From Candidatus Gastranaerophilales bacterium (lineage in GTDB: Bacteria; Cyanobacteriota; Vampirovibrionia; Gastranaerophilales; Gastranaerophilaceae), in the NCBI GenBank assembly GCA_944322625.1, contig CALUPN010000009.1, forward strand, positions 1 to 39,807: a stretch of DNA of 39,807 bases, in the 5' to 3' direction. The notes below the pieces were generated by a model. That model was given only the letters and a program-made list of their open reading frames with translations, had not been told where the DNA came from and did not search any database. The position numbers were made by a program, and so were the translations under genes. The stretch's first letter is position 1; each line of letters starts with the position of its first letter. Of the stretch, positions 1 to 7,054 are shown in pieces.

Positions 1-105
1 GTTTACCTTTTTAAGGCCTTTAACATCTTTGATATCAAACTCCTCCGATAGTGCAGGCAAACCTATTAAAACCGATAAAATAAATACTACAGCGATTCTT
101 TTCAT
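1..105 (-). CDS. Secreted protein, N-terminus only (truncated by window edge)
   Basis: Reading leftward from an ATG at 105 there are 35 open codons running off the window start. The peptide begins MKRIAVVFILSVLIGLPALS and continues with charged residues, which is a typical Sec signal peptide (two basic residues, a hydrophobic core, a small-residue end). No Shine-Dalgarno is visible upstream. The gene begins 53 nt after the stop of the guanidinium exporter on the same strand, so it may be co-transcribed with it. The mature protein is not in the window, so no function can be given. Confidence 0.6.
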   Translation of the reverse strand, partial: MKRIAVVFILSVLIGLPALSEEFDIKDVKGLKKVN

Positions 106-158
106 ACATATATTTTAGTTTAAATTTATCAGGATTTCAATTGATATTTTATTTTCTT

Positions 159-476
159 TTAATGGGTCAATAACTTTAAACCTGTAATACCGCTTATAAT
201 TAATGCAATGCAAAACAGCCTCATTGCGGTAACAGGCTCCTTAAATAGTATAATCCCAAATACTACCGTCCCTATGGTTCCAATACCTGTCCAGATTGCG
301 TATGCAGTACCTAAAGGAAGATGTTTTAGTGCAAGTGCAAGAAAATAAAAGCTGGCAATCATACCTATTACTGTAAGTATTGACGGAATAATATGAGTAA
401 ACCCATGCGTGAACTTAAGTCCTACAGCCCAGCTGATTTCAAACAATCCGGCTATGAATAAATAAATCCAATGCAT
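159..476 (-). CDS. sugE: SMR-family guanidinium exporter (Gdx/SugE)
   Basis: This is a 105-residue small multidrug resistance protein with four hydrophobic helices filling its length, the usual SMR size; these work as dual-topology dimers exchanging substrate for protons. Glu13 (in GLFEISWAVGLK) is the conserved SMR proton/substrate carboxylate. The AVGLK...THGF stretch, the TAYAIWTGIG motif and the C-terminal GLKLLTH match the SugE/Gdx branch rather than EmrE. I start it at the ATG at 476, because a good AAAGGAG ribosome site sits 5 nt upstream; an in-frame ATG five codons earlier (491) would put that site inside the gene. The leader carries a guanidine-I riboswitch and attenuator, which independently supports guanidinium (Gdm+) as the substrate. 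Family identity is very likely; substrate is inferred from the riboswitch and family. Confidence 0.93.
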   Translation of the reverse strand: MHWIYLFIAGLFEISWAVGLKFTHGFTHIIPSILTVIGMIASFYFLALALKHLPLGTAYAIWTGIGTIGTVVFGIILFKEPVTAMRLFCIALIISGITGLKLLTH

Positions 477-500
477 AATTTCTCCTTTCATCCTCTATAT

Positions 501-536
501 AAAAACCCGGGAGATATATTATTCTCCCAGGTTTTT
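501..536 (-). terminator. Attenuator hairpin of the guanidine riboswitch
   Basis: On the minus strand two 14-nt arms (523-536 and 501-514) pair fully apart from one G-U, around an 8-nt loop, and end in a U-run, making an intrinsic terminator just before the sugE ribosome site. Its 5' arm uses the conserved CCTGGGAGA segment that belongs to the 3' end of the aptamer. Ligand-bound aptamer and terminator would therefore be mutually exclusive, an ON switch. Confidence 0.88.
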
Positions 537-606
537 ATCCTTCCGTGTTCACATATTGTGAGTTTTCTCTCGGTCCAGTCCGGCATAAAGCTGCGGAACC
601 CTAGAA
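523..606 (-). promoter_or_regulatory. Guanidine-I riboswitch (ykkC motif), class I aptamer
   Basis: On the minus strand the leader of sugE contains the conserved ykkC blocks in order: CTAGGGTTCCG (604-594), CTGGACCGAGAGAAA (about 578-563), and ACACGGAAGGATAAAAACC followed by TGGGAGA (about 548-523). These are the hallmark segments of the guanidine-I riboswitch, known to activate guanidinium exporters and carboxylases when guanidine accumulates. The overlapping terminator at 501-536 and the downstream SugE/Gdx gene complete the expected architecture. Confidence 0.93.
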
Positions 607-632
607 AACATTTATTATTAAATTATAGAAAA

Positions 633-661
633 ATACTATTATAAAACTTTACTTTTTTCAA
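633..661 (-). promoter_or_regulatory. Possible promoter for the guanidine riboswitch transcript
   Basis: On the minus strand TTGAAA (661-656) is followed after 17 nt by TAGTAT (638-633), a reasonable sigma70-like pair about 30 nt upstream of the aptamer. A perfect TATAAT hexamer lies nearby but has no well-spaced -35, so the exact site is uncertain in this AT-rich stretch. Confidence 0.4.
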
Positions 662-699
662 CTATGAATTATACCCGACTGCCGGAGCCAATCGGAGAA

Positions 700-727
700 T
701 GTAACAACTATCAATTATTGGTATAAA
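700..727 (+). promoter_or_regulatory. Possible extended -10 promoter for the Skp-like gene
   Basis: TGGTATAAA (719-727) looks like an extended -10 element. A weak -35 (TGTAAC, 700-705) lies 16 nt before the hexamer. It sits 25 nt upstream of the start codon at 753, which has a strong AAGGAGGGG ribosome site. Confidence 0.4.
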
Positions 728-752
728 TATTAAGAAATTTAAGGAGGGGTAA

Positions 753-1199
753 ATGAAAGATAAATTTGCACAAAGAAGTTTTGTTATAACAATATTGGGA
801 TTTTTTCTTGCGTCTGGTTATGTTTATGCAGCGGATTCGATTGCTGTGGTTGATTTACAGAAAATAGTCAGTAACTCTTCTCAGGTAAAGCAATTAAAAC
901 AAGAACATAAGAAAAAAATGGATGAGCTTAATAAAATCATAGTGAATGCACGCGGAGCAATTGCGAACGAAACCGACAGTGCAAAGATTTTGCAGCTTGA
1001 AGAAAAATATACAAATGAATTTAATACAAAAAAGCAAGCGTTAGAAAAAGATTATGCAAATCGTCTTGAAGCAATAGAAAAAAATATTCAGGCAGAAATT
1101 GCTAAAAAAGCCCAGAAAGATAAGTATGACTACGTTTTTGCTAAAAGTGTAGTTTTGTACGGCGGAAAAGATATTACGGGGGAAATAAATGTAAAATAA
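753..1199 (+). CDS. OmpH/Skp-family periplasmic chaperone
   Basis: The 148-residue protein has a signal peptide ending near VYAAD (residue ~27), then the family opening IAVVDLQKIVSNSSQVK, a long charged helical stretch (~45-120) rich in Lys and Glu that would form the coiled-coil tentacles, and the characteristic C-terminal VVLYGGKDITGEI. Skp trimers hold unfolded outer-membrane proteins in the periplasm. Length matches the family. A very strong ribosome site (AAGGAGGGG) lies 4 nt upstream. In many genomes skp follows bamA; here it stands alone between the riboswitch region and a small secreted protein. The window's several outer-membrane proteins (TolC, TpsB, SLH protein) are plausible clients. 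Confidence 0.87.
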   Translation: MKDKFAQRSFVITILGFFLASGYVYAADSIAVVDLQKIVSNSSQVKQLKQEHKKKMDELNKIIVNARGAIANETDSAKILQLEEKYTNEFNTKKQALEKDYANRLEAIEKNIQAEIAKKAQKDKYDYVFAKSVVLYGGKDITGEINVK

Positions 1200-1268
1200 A
1201 AATACCCCTTGTTCTTTTTAAGTTTTTTGTAATATAATAATATTACTCTATAACTTAAGGAGAACAGC

Positions 1269-1715
1269 ATGAAAAAAAATCTAATATCGTTAAGTTTAGT
1301 AATAATATTATCGGCTGTAATTAGTGCGGCGTACGCAAATTCTGCAATCTATACCGATGATTTGGGCAGAATGCACTTTTTAGGCAAAGATCCTTCTATA
1401 TATTTGCATGATACAAAATTTGAAAATATTGATACAGAGAAAAAAGATTTTAATGATATAATATACAAAAATGCTCCGAATACAAGTGGTGAAACTAAGG
1501 TTAATACAACCGAACAAGGCGGAGAAAGCGGTGTGTCTCCCGTAAACGAAACTAAACCGGAACATATGAATAAGTCCAAAGGTTCGTTTACATTTAATAA
1601 GGGAGCAATGGATGCATCCGATCCTTATACATTCGGCGAAACAAATATTCAACCGAAAACAAAAGATAATAGTTCACCCAAAACGGAAAAGAAACATTTT
1701 TGGGATAACTGGTAA
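1269..1715 (+). CDS. Small secreted protein, unknown function
   Basis: This 148-residue protein starts after an AAGGAGA ribosome site and has a clear signal peptide (MKKNLISLSLVIILSAVISA, ending near AYA). The mature part is hydrophilic and low in cysteine, with Ser/Thr/Asn/Lys/Glu-rich, probably disordered sequence from about residue 75 onward, ending in an aromatic KKHFWDNW. I recognise no family. It follows the Skp-like gene by 69 nt on the same strand and precedes a tRNA. It could be a small envelope protein particular to this lineage. Confidence 0.7.
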   Translation: MKKNLISLSLVIILSAVISAAYANSAIYTDDLGRMHFLGKDPSIYLHDTKFENIDTEKKDFNDIIYKNAPNTSGETKVNTTEQGGESGVSPVNETKPEHMNKSKGSFTFNKGAMDASDPYTFGETNIQPKTKDNSSPKTEKKHFWDNW

Positions 1716-1727
1716 AAAATAAATTAT

Positions 1728-1798
1728 TCCCGGATCGTCTAGCGGCAGGACGAAAGATTCTGGCTCTTTTAACGGTGGTTCGAATCCATCTCCGGGAG
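1728..1798 (+). tRNA. tRNA-Gln (anticodon CTG)
   Basis: The 71-nt cloverleaf folds completely: acceptor TCCCGGA (1728-1734) with TCCGGGA (1791-1797), D stem GTCT/GGAC, anticodon stem AAAGA/TCTTT (1753-1757/1765-1769), loop TTCTGGC with anticodon CTG at 1760-1762, a 4-nt variable region, and T arm GGTGG/CCATC with loop TTCGAAT. The CTG anticodon reads CAG (Gln). The 3' CCA is not encoded (G discriminator then TTTTTT), so it needs CCA-adding enzyme; the T-run directly after can act as terminator. Confidence 0.95.
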
Positions 1799-1808
1799 TT
1801 TTTTATTT

Positions 1809-3182
1809 TTATAAATTATTATTTAATTTATATAAATTAATTCCGCCGGCAGCTTTATATAATCCGATTGTTGATATTAAAGAGTTGATTTTGTCGGAAA
1901 TTTCTTCTTTTTTTACCGTTAAATAGGCCTCTCTTGCATATAGAACATCCAGGTCGCTTGAAGCGCCTATGGTATGTTTATCCAGCATTAAAGAGTAGAT
2001 TTTATCCTGCATTTTTAATCTGTTAAGAGCTTCTTCATAGTTCTGCAAGGCCGTTTTATACTCAACCAGGCCGGAATTCATTTCTTTTATACATTGAAGT
2101 ATGGTTTTCTGATAGCTGTTAAGAGCTTCTTCATACTCAAACTTTCGATATCTTAAAAGTGCAAGTTTTCTTCCTCCTGAAAACAAGTCCATAGACGGTA
2201 AAATCCCCGCATTAAAGAATTGTGATGCCGCATTAAACAAAGAGTCAAGATGGTATGCATTCAACCCGATTTGTCCGTAGATAACAAATTTGGGCAAAAA
2301 ATCCCGTTTGGCAACTCTAACATCAAACCCGATTCGCTTTATATTACTCTCTTCCTGTTTATAATCAGGTCTGTTTGTAATAATTTCGCTGTTATATAGA
2401 GTCGGAATATTTTTTAGCAGTGTGATATTATCATAACTGTTCCTTGCAATATTTCCGTCGGAATCTGCTAAATATACCCGCAGGCTGTTCAGCAAAGTCT
2501 CTTGCGTTTTTAAATAATTATTTCGTTCTTCTTTTAATGCGGTAAGCATTTTCTGTTCGGATAGAAGTTCATTGATTGAGCATAAGCCGATTTCATACAT
2601 ATCGGCAGTTTTATTTACTATATCTTTTTGTATTTCTGTAATTTCATCCTGAATTTCTAAAAATTTATCAGTCTTAATTAAATTGAAATAATCTGCTGCA
2701 AAGTCCGAAGTTAAAGCAATATAAGTTGCGCGCTCTGCCTGTTTTATTATTTCAAGTTGTTCTTTGGCACTTTTTGTCTTTAACCTGTTTGCACCCCAGA
2801 TATCAATTTCATAAGCCGCAGTTATCGGTAAAAGGTAATTATACTGGGAATAATTCGGAATTCTCATGTTTCCGTATTGTTGCATGGGGCCTCTTAAATC
2901 TCTTGATAAATCTCCTGATAAAGAGAGGGTTGGAAGCTCGTTTGCAAATTGCATTTTTACAATCTGTTCATTCTCTTTAACTTTGAGAGCCGTATTTTTC
3001 AAATCATAGTTATTTTCGTAGAGTTTTAAAAGATTATTTGATAAATTTTCATCTCCGAAATTTTCCCACCATTCAAGGTTCATGTATTCGATATGTTTTT
3101 GAGGCTCTGAATTTTTTCCGCGTGCAAAAGCCGGAGAAAACAAGAGTAAATATGTTAGCAGTATAATATAGAATTTTTTCAT
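1809..3182 (-). CDS. TolC-family outer-membrane efflux channel
   Basis: The 457-residue protein has a signal peptide (MKKFYIILLTYLLLFSPAFA) and two similar halves with the alternating long helices and short strands of the outer membrane efflux protein family. Visible landmarks are WWENFGDENLSN near the N-terminus (the 'W..F.D..L..L' start), VTAAYEIDIWGANR-like sequence (here ITAAYEIDIWGANR) in the first half, and VYGQIGLNAYHLDSLF with PSMDLFSGGRK in the second. No lipobox Cys follows the signal peptide, unlike the NodT/OprM lipoprotein branch. It would form a trimeric barrel and periplasmic tunnel for tripartite efflux or type I secretion. No membrane-fusion protein or inner-membrane pump is adjacent, so its partner must be elsewhere. 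A possible -35/-10 pair lies in the 3183-3230 leader. Confidence 0.88.
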   Translation of the reverse strand: MKKFYIILLTYLLLFSPAFARGKNSEPQKHIEYMNLEWWENFGDENLSNNLLKLYENNYDLKNTALKVKENEQIVKMQFANELPTLSLSGDLSRDLRGPMQQYGNMRIPNYSQYNYLLPITAAYEIDIWGANRLKTKSAKEQLEIIKQAERATYIALTSDFAADYFNLIKTDKFLEIQDEITEIQKDIVNKTADMYEIGLCSINELLSEQKMLTALKEERNNYLKTQETLLNSLRVYLADSDGNIARNSYDNITLLKNIPTLYNSEIITNRPDYKQEESNIKRIGFDVRVAKRDFLPKFVIYGQIGLNAYHLDSLFNAASQFFNAGILPSMDLFSGGRKLALLRYRKFEYEEALNSYQKTILQCIKEMNSGLVEYKTALQNYEEALNRLKMQDKIYSLMLDKHTIGASSDLDVLYAREAYLTVKKEEISDKINSLISTIGLYKAAGGINLYKLNNNL

Positions 3183-3260
3183 GAAATTTTTCCTGAATAT
3201 TATTGTGCTATAATTACATCACAAGAATATTTTAATATCAATATCCGTAAAAACGTAATG

Positions 3261-3300
3261 GTGCAAAGTCCGGAAAATATATTTTTATACCCTCCGGCAC
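3261..3300. other. Bulged hairpin in the divergent tolC / hydrogenase-like intergenic region
   Basis: GTG (3261-3263) pairs with CAC (3298-3300) and CCGG (3270-3273) with CCGG (3294-3297), leaving a 6-nt bulge on one side and a 20-nt AU-rich loop. It is the only GC-rich patch in the 248-nt divergent region. It might be a leader structure or an operator; no known riboswitch core could be matched. Confidence 0.25.
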
Positions 3301-3430
3301 TGTTTCAGATTTCAGGTAAAATATTTTGAAATTTCGATATAATATTATTGCATTTCAACTTTTTCTTTTGTGATATATTTATATACGGAGAGTAATAAAC
3401 TAGTCGATTATTTAAAAGAAGAAGGTAATT

Positions 3431-4894
3431 ATGAACTGGATAATAACAGAGAATAACAGGAAGATTAATGCGCTTGATATTCCGACAGCTTCTATTGAAG
3501 AAATAAAGTCGGATGTGGAAAAAATGAAAATGAGAGTTATCGGGTTCTTTGGGAAACAAGAATTTGAAAATGTGAGATTATATGTTGTTTTGGCAGACGA
3601 TAAAGTCGGGAAAATATATGTAACTTCTTCGCTGTTTCCGCCTGATGTTAAGTCTTACGAATCTTTTACTCAAAAATTCCCCGCATTTCATATTTTTGAA
3701 AGGGAATTTTATGAAGAATTCGGTATTGAGCCGCTAAATCATCCTTGGCTGAAGCCTGTGAGAGTTAATCAGGATAAATATCCTTTCTTTGAAATGCAGG
3801 GAGAAGATATTCATCAGGTAGCGGTCGGCCCCATACACGCCGGAGTAATTGAGCCGGGACATTTTCGGTTTATGTGTATGGGAGAAAAGGTTTATGATTT
3901 GGAAATAATGCTGGGCTATCAGCACAGGGGAGTTGAGGATTTATTTTTAAAGAATAGAAATTATAATAACAGACTTGCAGAATCTGTCTGCGGTGATACG
4001 GTTATCGGGTATAATATGGCTTATTCTCAAGCAATGGAAACTTTATCGGATACTAAAATCTCTAATAAGGCTCAAATTATAAGACGTGTTGCTCTTGAAA
4101 TGGAACGAATTGCAATTCATATCGGCGATATGGGTGCAATTGCGGGAGATATGGCATATCTTATGGGTGCTTCTATTTTCGGTATAACGAGAACTCTTGT
4201 TATCAATACTATGCTTGAAATCTCCGGAAGTCGTTTCGGGAGAGGGTTAATTAACGTGGGCGGTGTTAATTTTGATATAGATGACAAAATGGCTGATAAA
4301 ATTATTGAAATGCTTGACGGAGTTGCTAAAACCGTTGACAGAACAACAAAAGTTATGCTGAAAAAACCGACTTGTATATCAAGAATGGAAAGAACGGGGG
4401 TAGTAAGCAGCGAAAGCGCAAGAGCTTTAGGAGCTGTCGGAATGGCTGCCCGTTCTTCCGGCGTGGATATTGATTCAAGATTTGATTTTAATGACGGTTG
4501 GTATACTTCACTAGACGTTATAAAACCTTTTAAAGCGACTGGAGATGTTCATTCAAGATTTACTTTGAGGTATAAAGAAATTAAGCAATCTATGCAGATA
4601 GTGAAAAAACTTCTTGCAAAATTAAAAGAATATAAAGATGAGCCGATTAAAATTCGACCAAATCAAAACCTTGCGCCGAATTCTTTTGTCGTATCAATTG
4701 CTGAAGGCTGGCGCGGTGAAATCGTTCATATTGCAATAACGGGAGCAAACGGAGAGTTGTTGCGGTATAAAATGAAAGATCCGTCTTTCAATAACTGGTA
4801 TATGCTGGCTATGGCAGTCAGAAACAACGGAGTCTCTGACTTCCCGTTATGCAACAAAAGTTTCAACTTGTCCTATTGCGGCAATGACTTATAA
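3431..4894 (+). CDS. Energy-converting hydrogenase/complex I-like large subunit (NuoC-NuoD fusion, HycE/HyfG-like) with degenerate NiFe ligands
   Basis: The 487-residue protein is a fusion of a NuoC-like N-terminal domain (about 1-115, with FEREFYEEFGIEPLNHPWLK matching the 30-kDa subunit signature) and a NuoD/[NiFe] large-subunit domain (from GPIHAGVIEPGHFRF; GYQHRGVE). This is the HycE/HyfG layout of group 4 hydrogenases. The metal-site motifs are changed. The L1 motif RxCGxC reads SVCGDT, keeping only Cys187. At the C-terminus the DPCxxC motif reads LSYCGNDL, with only Cys483 in position (another Cys at 474), so two of the four Ni ligands are missing. It is therefore unlikely to be an ordinary hydrogenase and may belong to the 'energy-converting hydrogenase-related' class. 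It is followed 82 nt later by its small subunit. No membrane subunits are present here. Ribosome site AAGAAGG. Confidence 0.82.
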   Translation: MNWIITENNRKINALDIPTASIEEIKSDVEKMKMRVIGFFGKQEFENVRLYVVLADDKVGKIYVTSSLFPPDVKSYESFTQKFPAFHIFEREFYEEFGIEPLNHPWLKPVRVNQDKYPFFEMQGEDIHQVAVGPIHAGVIEPGHFRFMCMGEKVYDLEIMLGYQHRGVEDLFLKNRNYNNRLAESVCGDTVIGYNMAYSQAMETLSDTKISNKAQIIRRVALEMERIAIHIGDMGAIAGDMAYLMGASIFGITRTLVINTMLEISGSRFGRGLINVGGVNFDIDDKMADKIIEMLDGVAKTVDRTTKVMLKKPTCISRMERTGVVSSESARALGAVGMAARSSGVDIDSRFDFNDGWYTSLDVIKPFKATGDVHSRFTLRYKEIKQSMQIVKKLLAKLKEYKDEPIKIRPNQNLAPNSFVVSIAEGWRGEIVHIAITGANGELLRYKMKDPSFNNWYMLAMAVRNNGVSDFPLCNKSFNLSYCGNDL

Positions 4895-4898
4895 CAAA

Positions 4899-4941
4899 AA
4901 TAAGTGACTGCTAATATTTCCTATTAACTAATTCACTTATT
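4899..4941. repeat. 9-bp inverted repeat between the two hydrogenase-like genes
   Basis: AATAAGTGA (4899-4907) is perfectly inverted as TCACTTATT (4933-4941) with a 25-nt spacer; a further partial copy (TTATTCAC) follows at about 4944-4951. It lies wholly within the 82-nt gap of an apparent two-gene operon and could be an attenuating or RNA-processing hairpin. AT-rich background makes chance occurrence possible. Confidence 0.35.
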
Positions 4942-4976
4942 AACTTATTCACATTGAAAACAGAGGTAATTAAAAC

Positions 4977-5717
4977 ATGTTAGATACAATAAAACTAAAA
5001 TATTTTCAAGGAAAACAATATATACCGGATATACCAAACGCTGCTATGCGCAGTCAGTTCAGAGGATTTCCGATTTTAAAACATTGTGAAGGTTGCAATA
5101 TTGATGAAACAGTTTGCCCTACAGGTGCTTTGAAAACAAATCCGCTGTCTGTTGATTTAGGCAAATGTACGCTATGCGGAGAATGTAAATGCGAAGCTAT
5201 TCAATTCAGTAATTATTATAAATTGTCTTCAACAAGCAGAGATAAACTTATAATAACCGAAGGAATGACTCCGGAAGAATTTGAAAAGGCCGCAGTAGAA
5301 GTAAGAAAGGAGATAAAAAGAGTATTTTCAAAATCTTTAAAACTCCGTCAGGTTTCGGCTGCAGGTTGTAACGGATGCGAAATGGAATTAAATGCCTGCT
5401 CAAATTGCAACTTTGATATGGGAAGATTCGGGATTGATTTTGTAGCTTCTCCGAGACATGCAGACGGTATTGTTATAACCGGGCCGATATCAGAAAATAT
5501 GGCTTACGCTCTTGAAGATTGTTATAAATCCACTCCGGATCCTAAAATTGTCATTTTGGCAGGTGCTTGTGCAATTTCAGGCGGTGTCTTTCAAAATTCG
5601 ATAAATTTAAACAGGGAATTTTTGGAAAAATATCCGATTGATTTGTATATTCCCGGTTGTCCGGTTCACCCGCTTACATTTATTAACGGAGTGCTGGATT
5701 TTATTTCCAAAAAGTGA
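4977..5717 (+). CDS. Ferredoxin - NuoB/HycG-like small-subunit fusion
   Basis: This 246-residue protein joins an N-terminal iron-sulfur domain (Cys37, 40, 47 with CP; then Cys64, 67, 70, 72 in CTLCGECKC) to a C-terminal NuoB/HycG-type electron-transfer subunit. The latter keeps the four cluster cysteines in the usual order: CxxC at 131/134 (AAGCNGCE), GAC at 198 and GCP at 228 (YIPGCPVHP), consistent with the proximal [4Fe-4S] cluster. In formate hydrogenlyase-type complexes these are separate HycF- and HycG-like subunits, so the gene is a natural condensation. It would pass electrons between a ferredoxin-like donor and the degenerate large subunit encoded just upstream. The first ferredoxin motif is irregular (CxxC-x6-CP), so whether one or two N-terminal clusters form is uncertain. 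Confidence 0.82.
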   Translation: MLDTIKLKYFQGKQYIPDIPNAAMRSQFRGFPILKHCEGCNIDETVCPTGALKTNPLSVDLGKCTLCGECKCEAIQFSNYYKLSSTSRDKLIITEGMTPEEFEKAAVEVRKEIKRVFSKSLKLRQVSAAGCNGCEMELNACSNCNFDMGRFGIDFVASPRHADGIVITGPISENMAYALEDCYKSTPDPKIVILAGACAISGGVFQNSINLNREFLEKYPIDLYIPGCPVHPLTFINGVLDFISKK

Positions 5718-5730
5718 TATATTCTTAGTC

Positions 5731-6648
5731 ATGCTGTCAGTTATTATACCTACGGTTCAGAAGAAGATTGAGGTTTTGAAAACACTCATAAACCTCCTGC
5801 AAAAAGATTCTTCTGTAGATGAAATTTTTATAATAAATAATAAACCGGAGTTTTCGCTTGAATTCAGCGGTAATAAGTTAAAAATTTATACGCCGGAAGC
5901 AAATATTTATGTAAATCCCGCTTGGAATTTAGGTATTAATAAAATAAAGAATGAAAACTTTGTTTTACTGAATGATGACTTGCTTGTTTGTGAAGATTTT
6001 TGTAAAAGAGTCGTAAATTCGGAGATTTTTAATGATAAAAAGACCGGTTTAATAGGTGTTTATCCGGGTTCTATAACGCAATTTTCCAAGGCAGACAATA
6101 TAGATGTGCCTGAAAATAAGATAAATGCAGAACCTGAGTTTTTACCGCTTGACAGATATCTCGGCACAGGTGACTGGGGGGTTGCAATTTTCGGGAAAAA
6201 ACAAAATTATTATGAAATACCGGAAGATTTAAAAATAATATACGGGGATAATTATTTAATTTATCAAAATATGAAAAATCATAAACAAAATTATTCAGTA
6301 TCAAATTTGCCAATAAATCATATACATTCTTCTTCCAGCGCCAGTCCGGAGTTTTCAAAAATAGTGGCGGAGGATATCTTAAATTCAAAAAAATACTTTT
6401 CTGCAGATAACAGTATTCCTGCTGCGGATATAAATTCTGACTTTAAAATTGAATATCGCGGTAATGTTTGTATAGTTAATTTTACAGACGGTAAAACTTC
6501 CTTATATTTCATGTATCGGAATGATAAAGGAATGCTTCCGGATAAGAAAATAACATTACAGCTTTGTTCACTCATGCCTGACAACAATATGCAGCTTGCG
6601 CTAAAAATTATAAATACAATCAAATCAGACCAAAATAGACCTTGTTAA
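5731..6648 (+). CDS. Glycosyltransferase family 2-like (GT-A fold) protein
   Basis: Starting at the ATG at 5731, the 305-residue protein opens MLSVIIPTVQKKIEVLKTLI, the first strand and helix of GT2 enzymes, continues with VDEIFIINNKPEF and NPAWNLGINKIKNENFVLLNDDLLV, where NDD takes the place of the metal-binding DXD, and contains YLGTGDWGVAIFGKK, a possible acceptor-site region. An in-frame extension upstream would overlap the preceding gene and adds no plausible sequence. No ribosome site is evident. It begins 13 nt after the hydrogenase-like small subunit, so it may be read through from that operon, although the function is unrelated. The C-terminal third (from ~220) is not recognisable. 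Activity and sugar donor are unknown. Confidence 0.7.
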   Translation: MLSVIIPTVQKKIEVLKTLINLLQKDSSVDEIFIINNKPEFSLEFSGNKLKIYTPEANIYVNPAWNLGINKIKNENFVLLNDDLLVCEDFCKRVVNSEIFNDKKTGLIGVYPGSITQFSKADNIDVPENKINAEPEFLPLDRYLGTGDWGVAIFGKKQNYYEIPEDLKIIYGDNYLIYQNMKNHKQNYSVSNLPINHIHSSSSASPEFSKIVAEDILNSKKYFSADNSIPAADINSDFKIEYRGNVCIVNFTDGKTSLYFMYRNDKGMLPDKKITLQLCSLMPDNNMQLALKIINTIKSDQNRPC

Positions 6649-6925
6649 GTTCGGCTATATTCATTGCACCCAATCTTTGCACTTCTAATTCGGTCCGTTG
6701 CGTTTCTCTCGTATTTTCAAGCGGCTGTGCTTGTATCTCCTGCTTAAATTCTTCATCCTGTTTATTTTTGATTTTTTGTATAAATTCGGCCTTTGCTTGT
6801 TCCAGCTTTGCTTTATCAACAGTTTTATTTCCGCTCGGAGCTATTCCGAGTTCCATTAATTCTCTAAGTATTCTCAAATACTCAGGATCACAATAAGAGC
6901 CTATTGCTTGTATAGCTGCTACCAA
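6620..6925 (-). CDS. Small helical protein of unknown function
   Basis: A 101-residue ORF starting with TTG at 6925, supported by AGGAG 6 nt upstream on the minus strand. The protein has a mildly hydrophobic start (MVAAIQAIGSYCDPEYLRIL) and then a long charged Lys/Glu/Gln helix likely to be coiled coil. No family was recognised. It is convergent with the GT2-like gene and their 3' ends overlap by 29 nt. The ribosome site and sensible amino-acid composition argue it is real, but it is short. Confidence 0.5.
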   Translation of the reverse strand: MVAAIQAIGSYCDPEYLRILRELMELGIAPSGNKTVDKAKLEQAKAEFIQKIKNKQDEEFKQEIQAQPLENTRETQRTELEVQRLGAMNIAELNKVYFGLI

Positions 6926-6984
6926 TTTATACTCCTGTTCGTAAAGTTATGTAACGAGGTGATATTTAAATAATTCCACTATTT

Positions 6985-7006
6985 ATATGATTTATAACAA
7001 TCATAT
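6985..7006. promoter_or_regulatory. Perfect 8-6-8 dyad upstream of the tpsB-like promoter
   Basis: ATATGATT (6985-6992) and AATCATAT (6999-7006) are perfect inverted arms around TATAAC. The dyad lies 20 nt upstream of the proposed -35 of the TpsB gene and about 60 nt upstream of the TTG start of the divergent small gene. It could be a transcription-factor operator; AT-rich composition lowers certainty. Confidence 0.35.
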
Positions 7007-7025
7007 GAAAAAATCTTTACAAAAA

Positions 7026-7054
7026 TTTACAAATACGGTAAAATAAAATATATT
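7026..7054 (+). promoter_or_regulatory. Likely sigma70-type promoter for the tpsB-like gene
   Basis: TTTACA (7026-7031) and TATATT (7049-7054) are separated by exactly 17 nt. The predicted transcript would have a leader of about 110 nt before the ATG at 7170. Confidence 0.5.

Noticed and set aside
3241-3310. c-di-GMP (GEMM) or cobalamin riboswitch
   Set aside because: Only a GCAAAG...CCGG-like fragment is present; the tetraloop receptor and the second conserved half are absent.
3431-4894. Calling this an ordinary [NiFe] hydrogenase catalytic subunit
   Set aside because: The L1 and C-terminal CxxC ligand pairs each have only one Cys in place, so a normal NiFe centre is not supported; reported as a degenerate relative.
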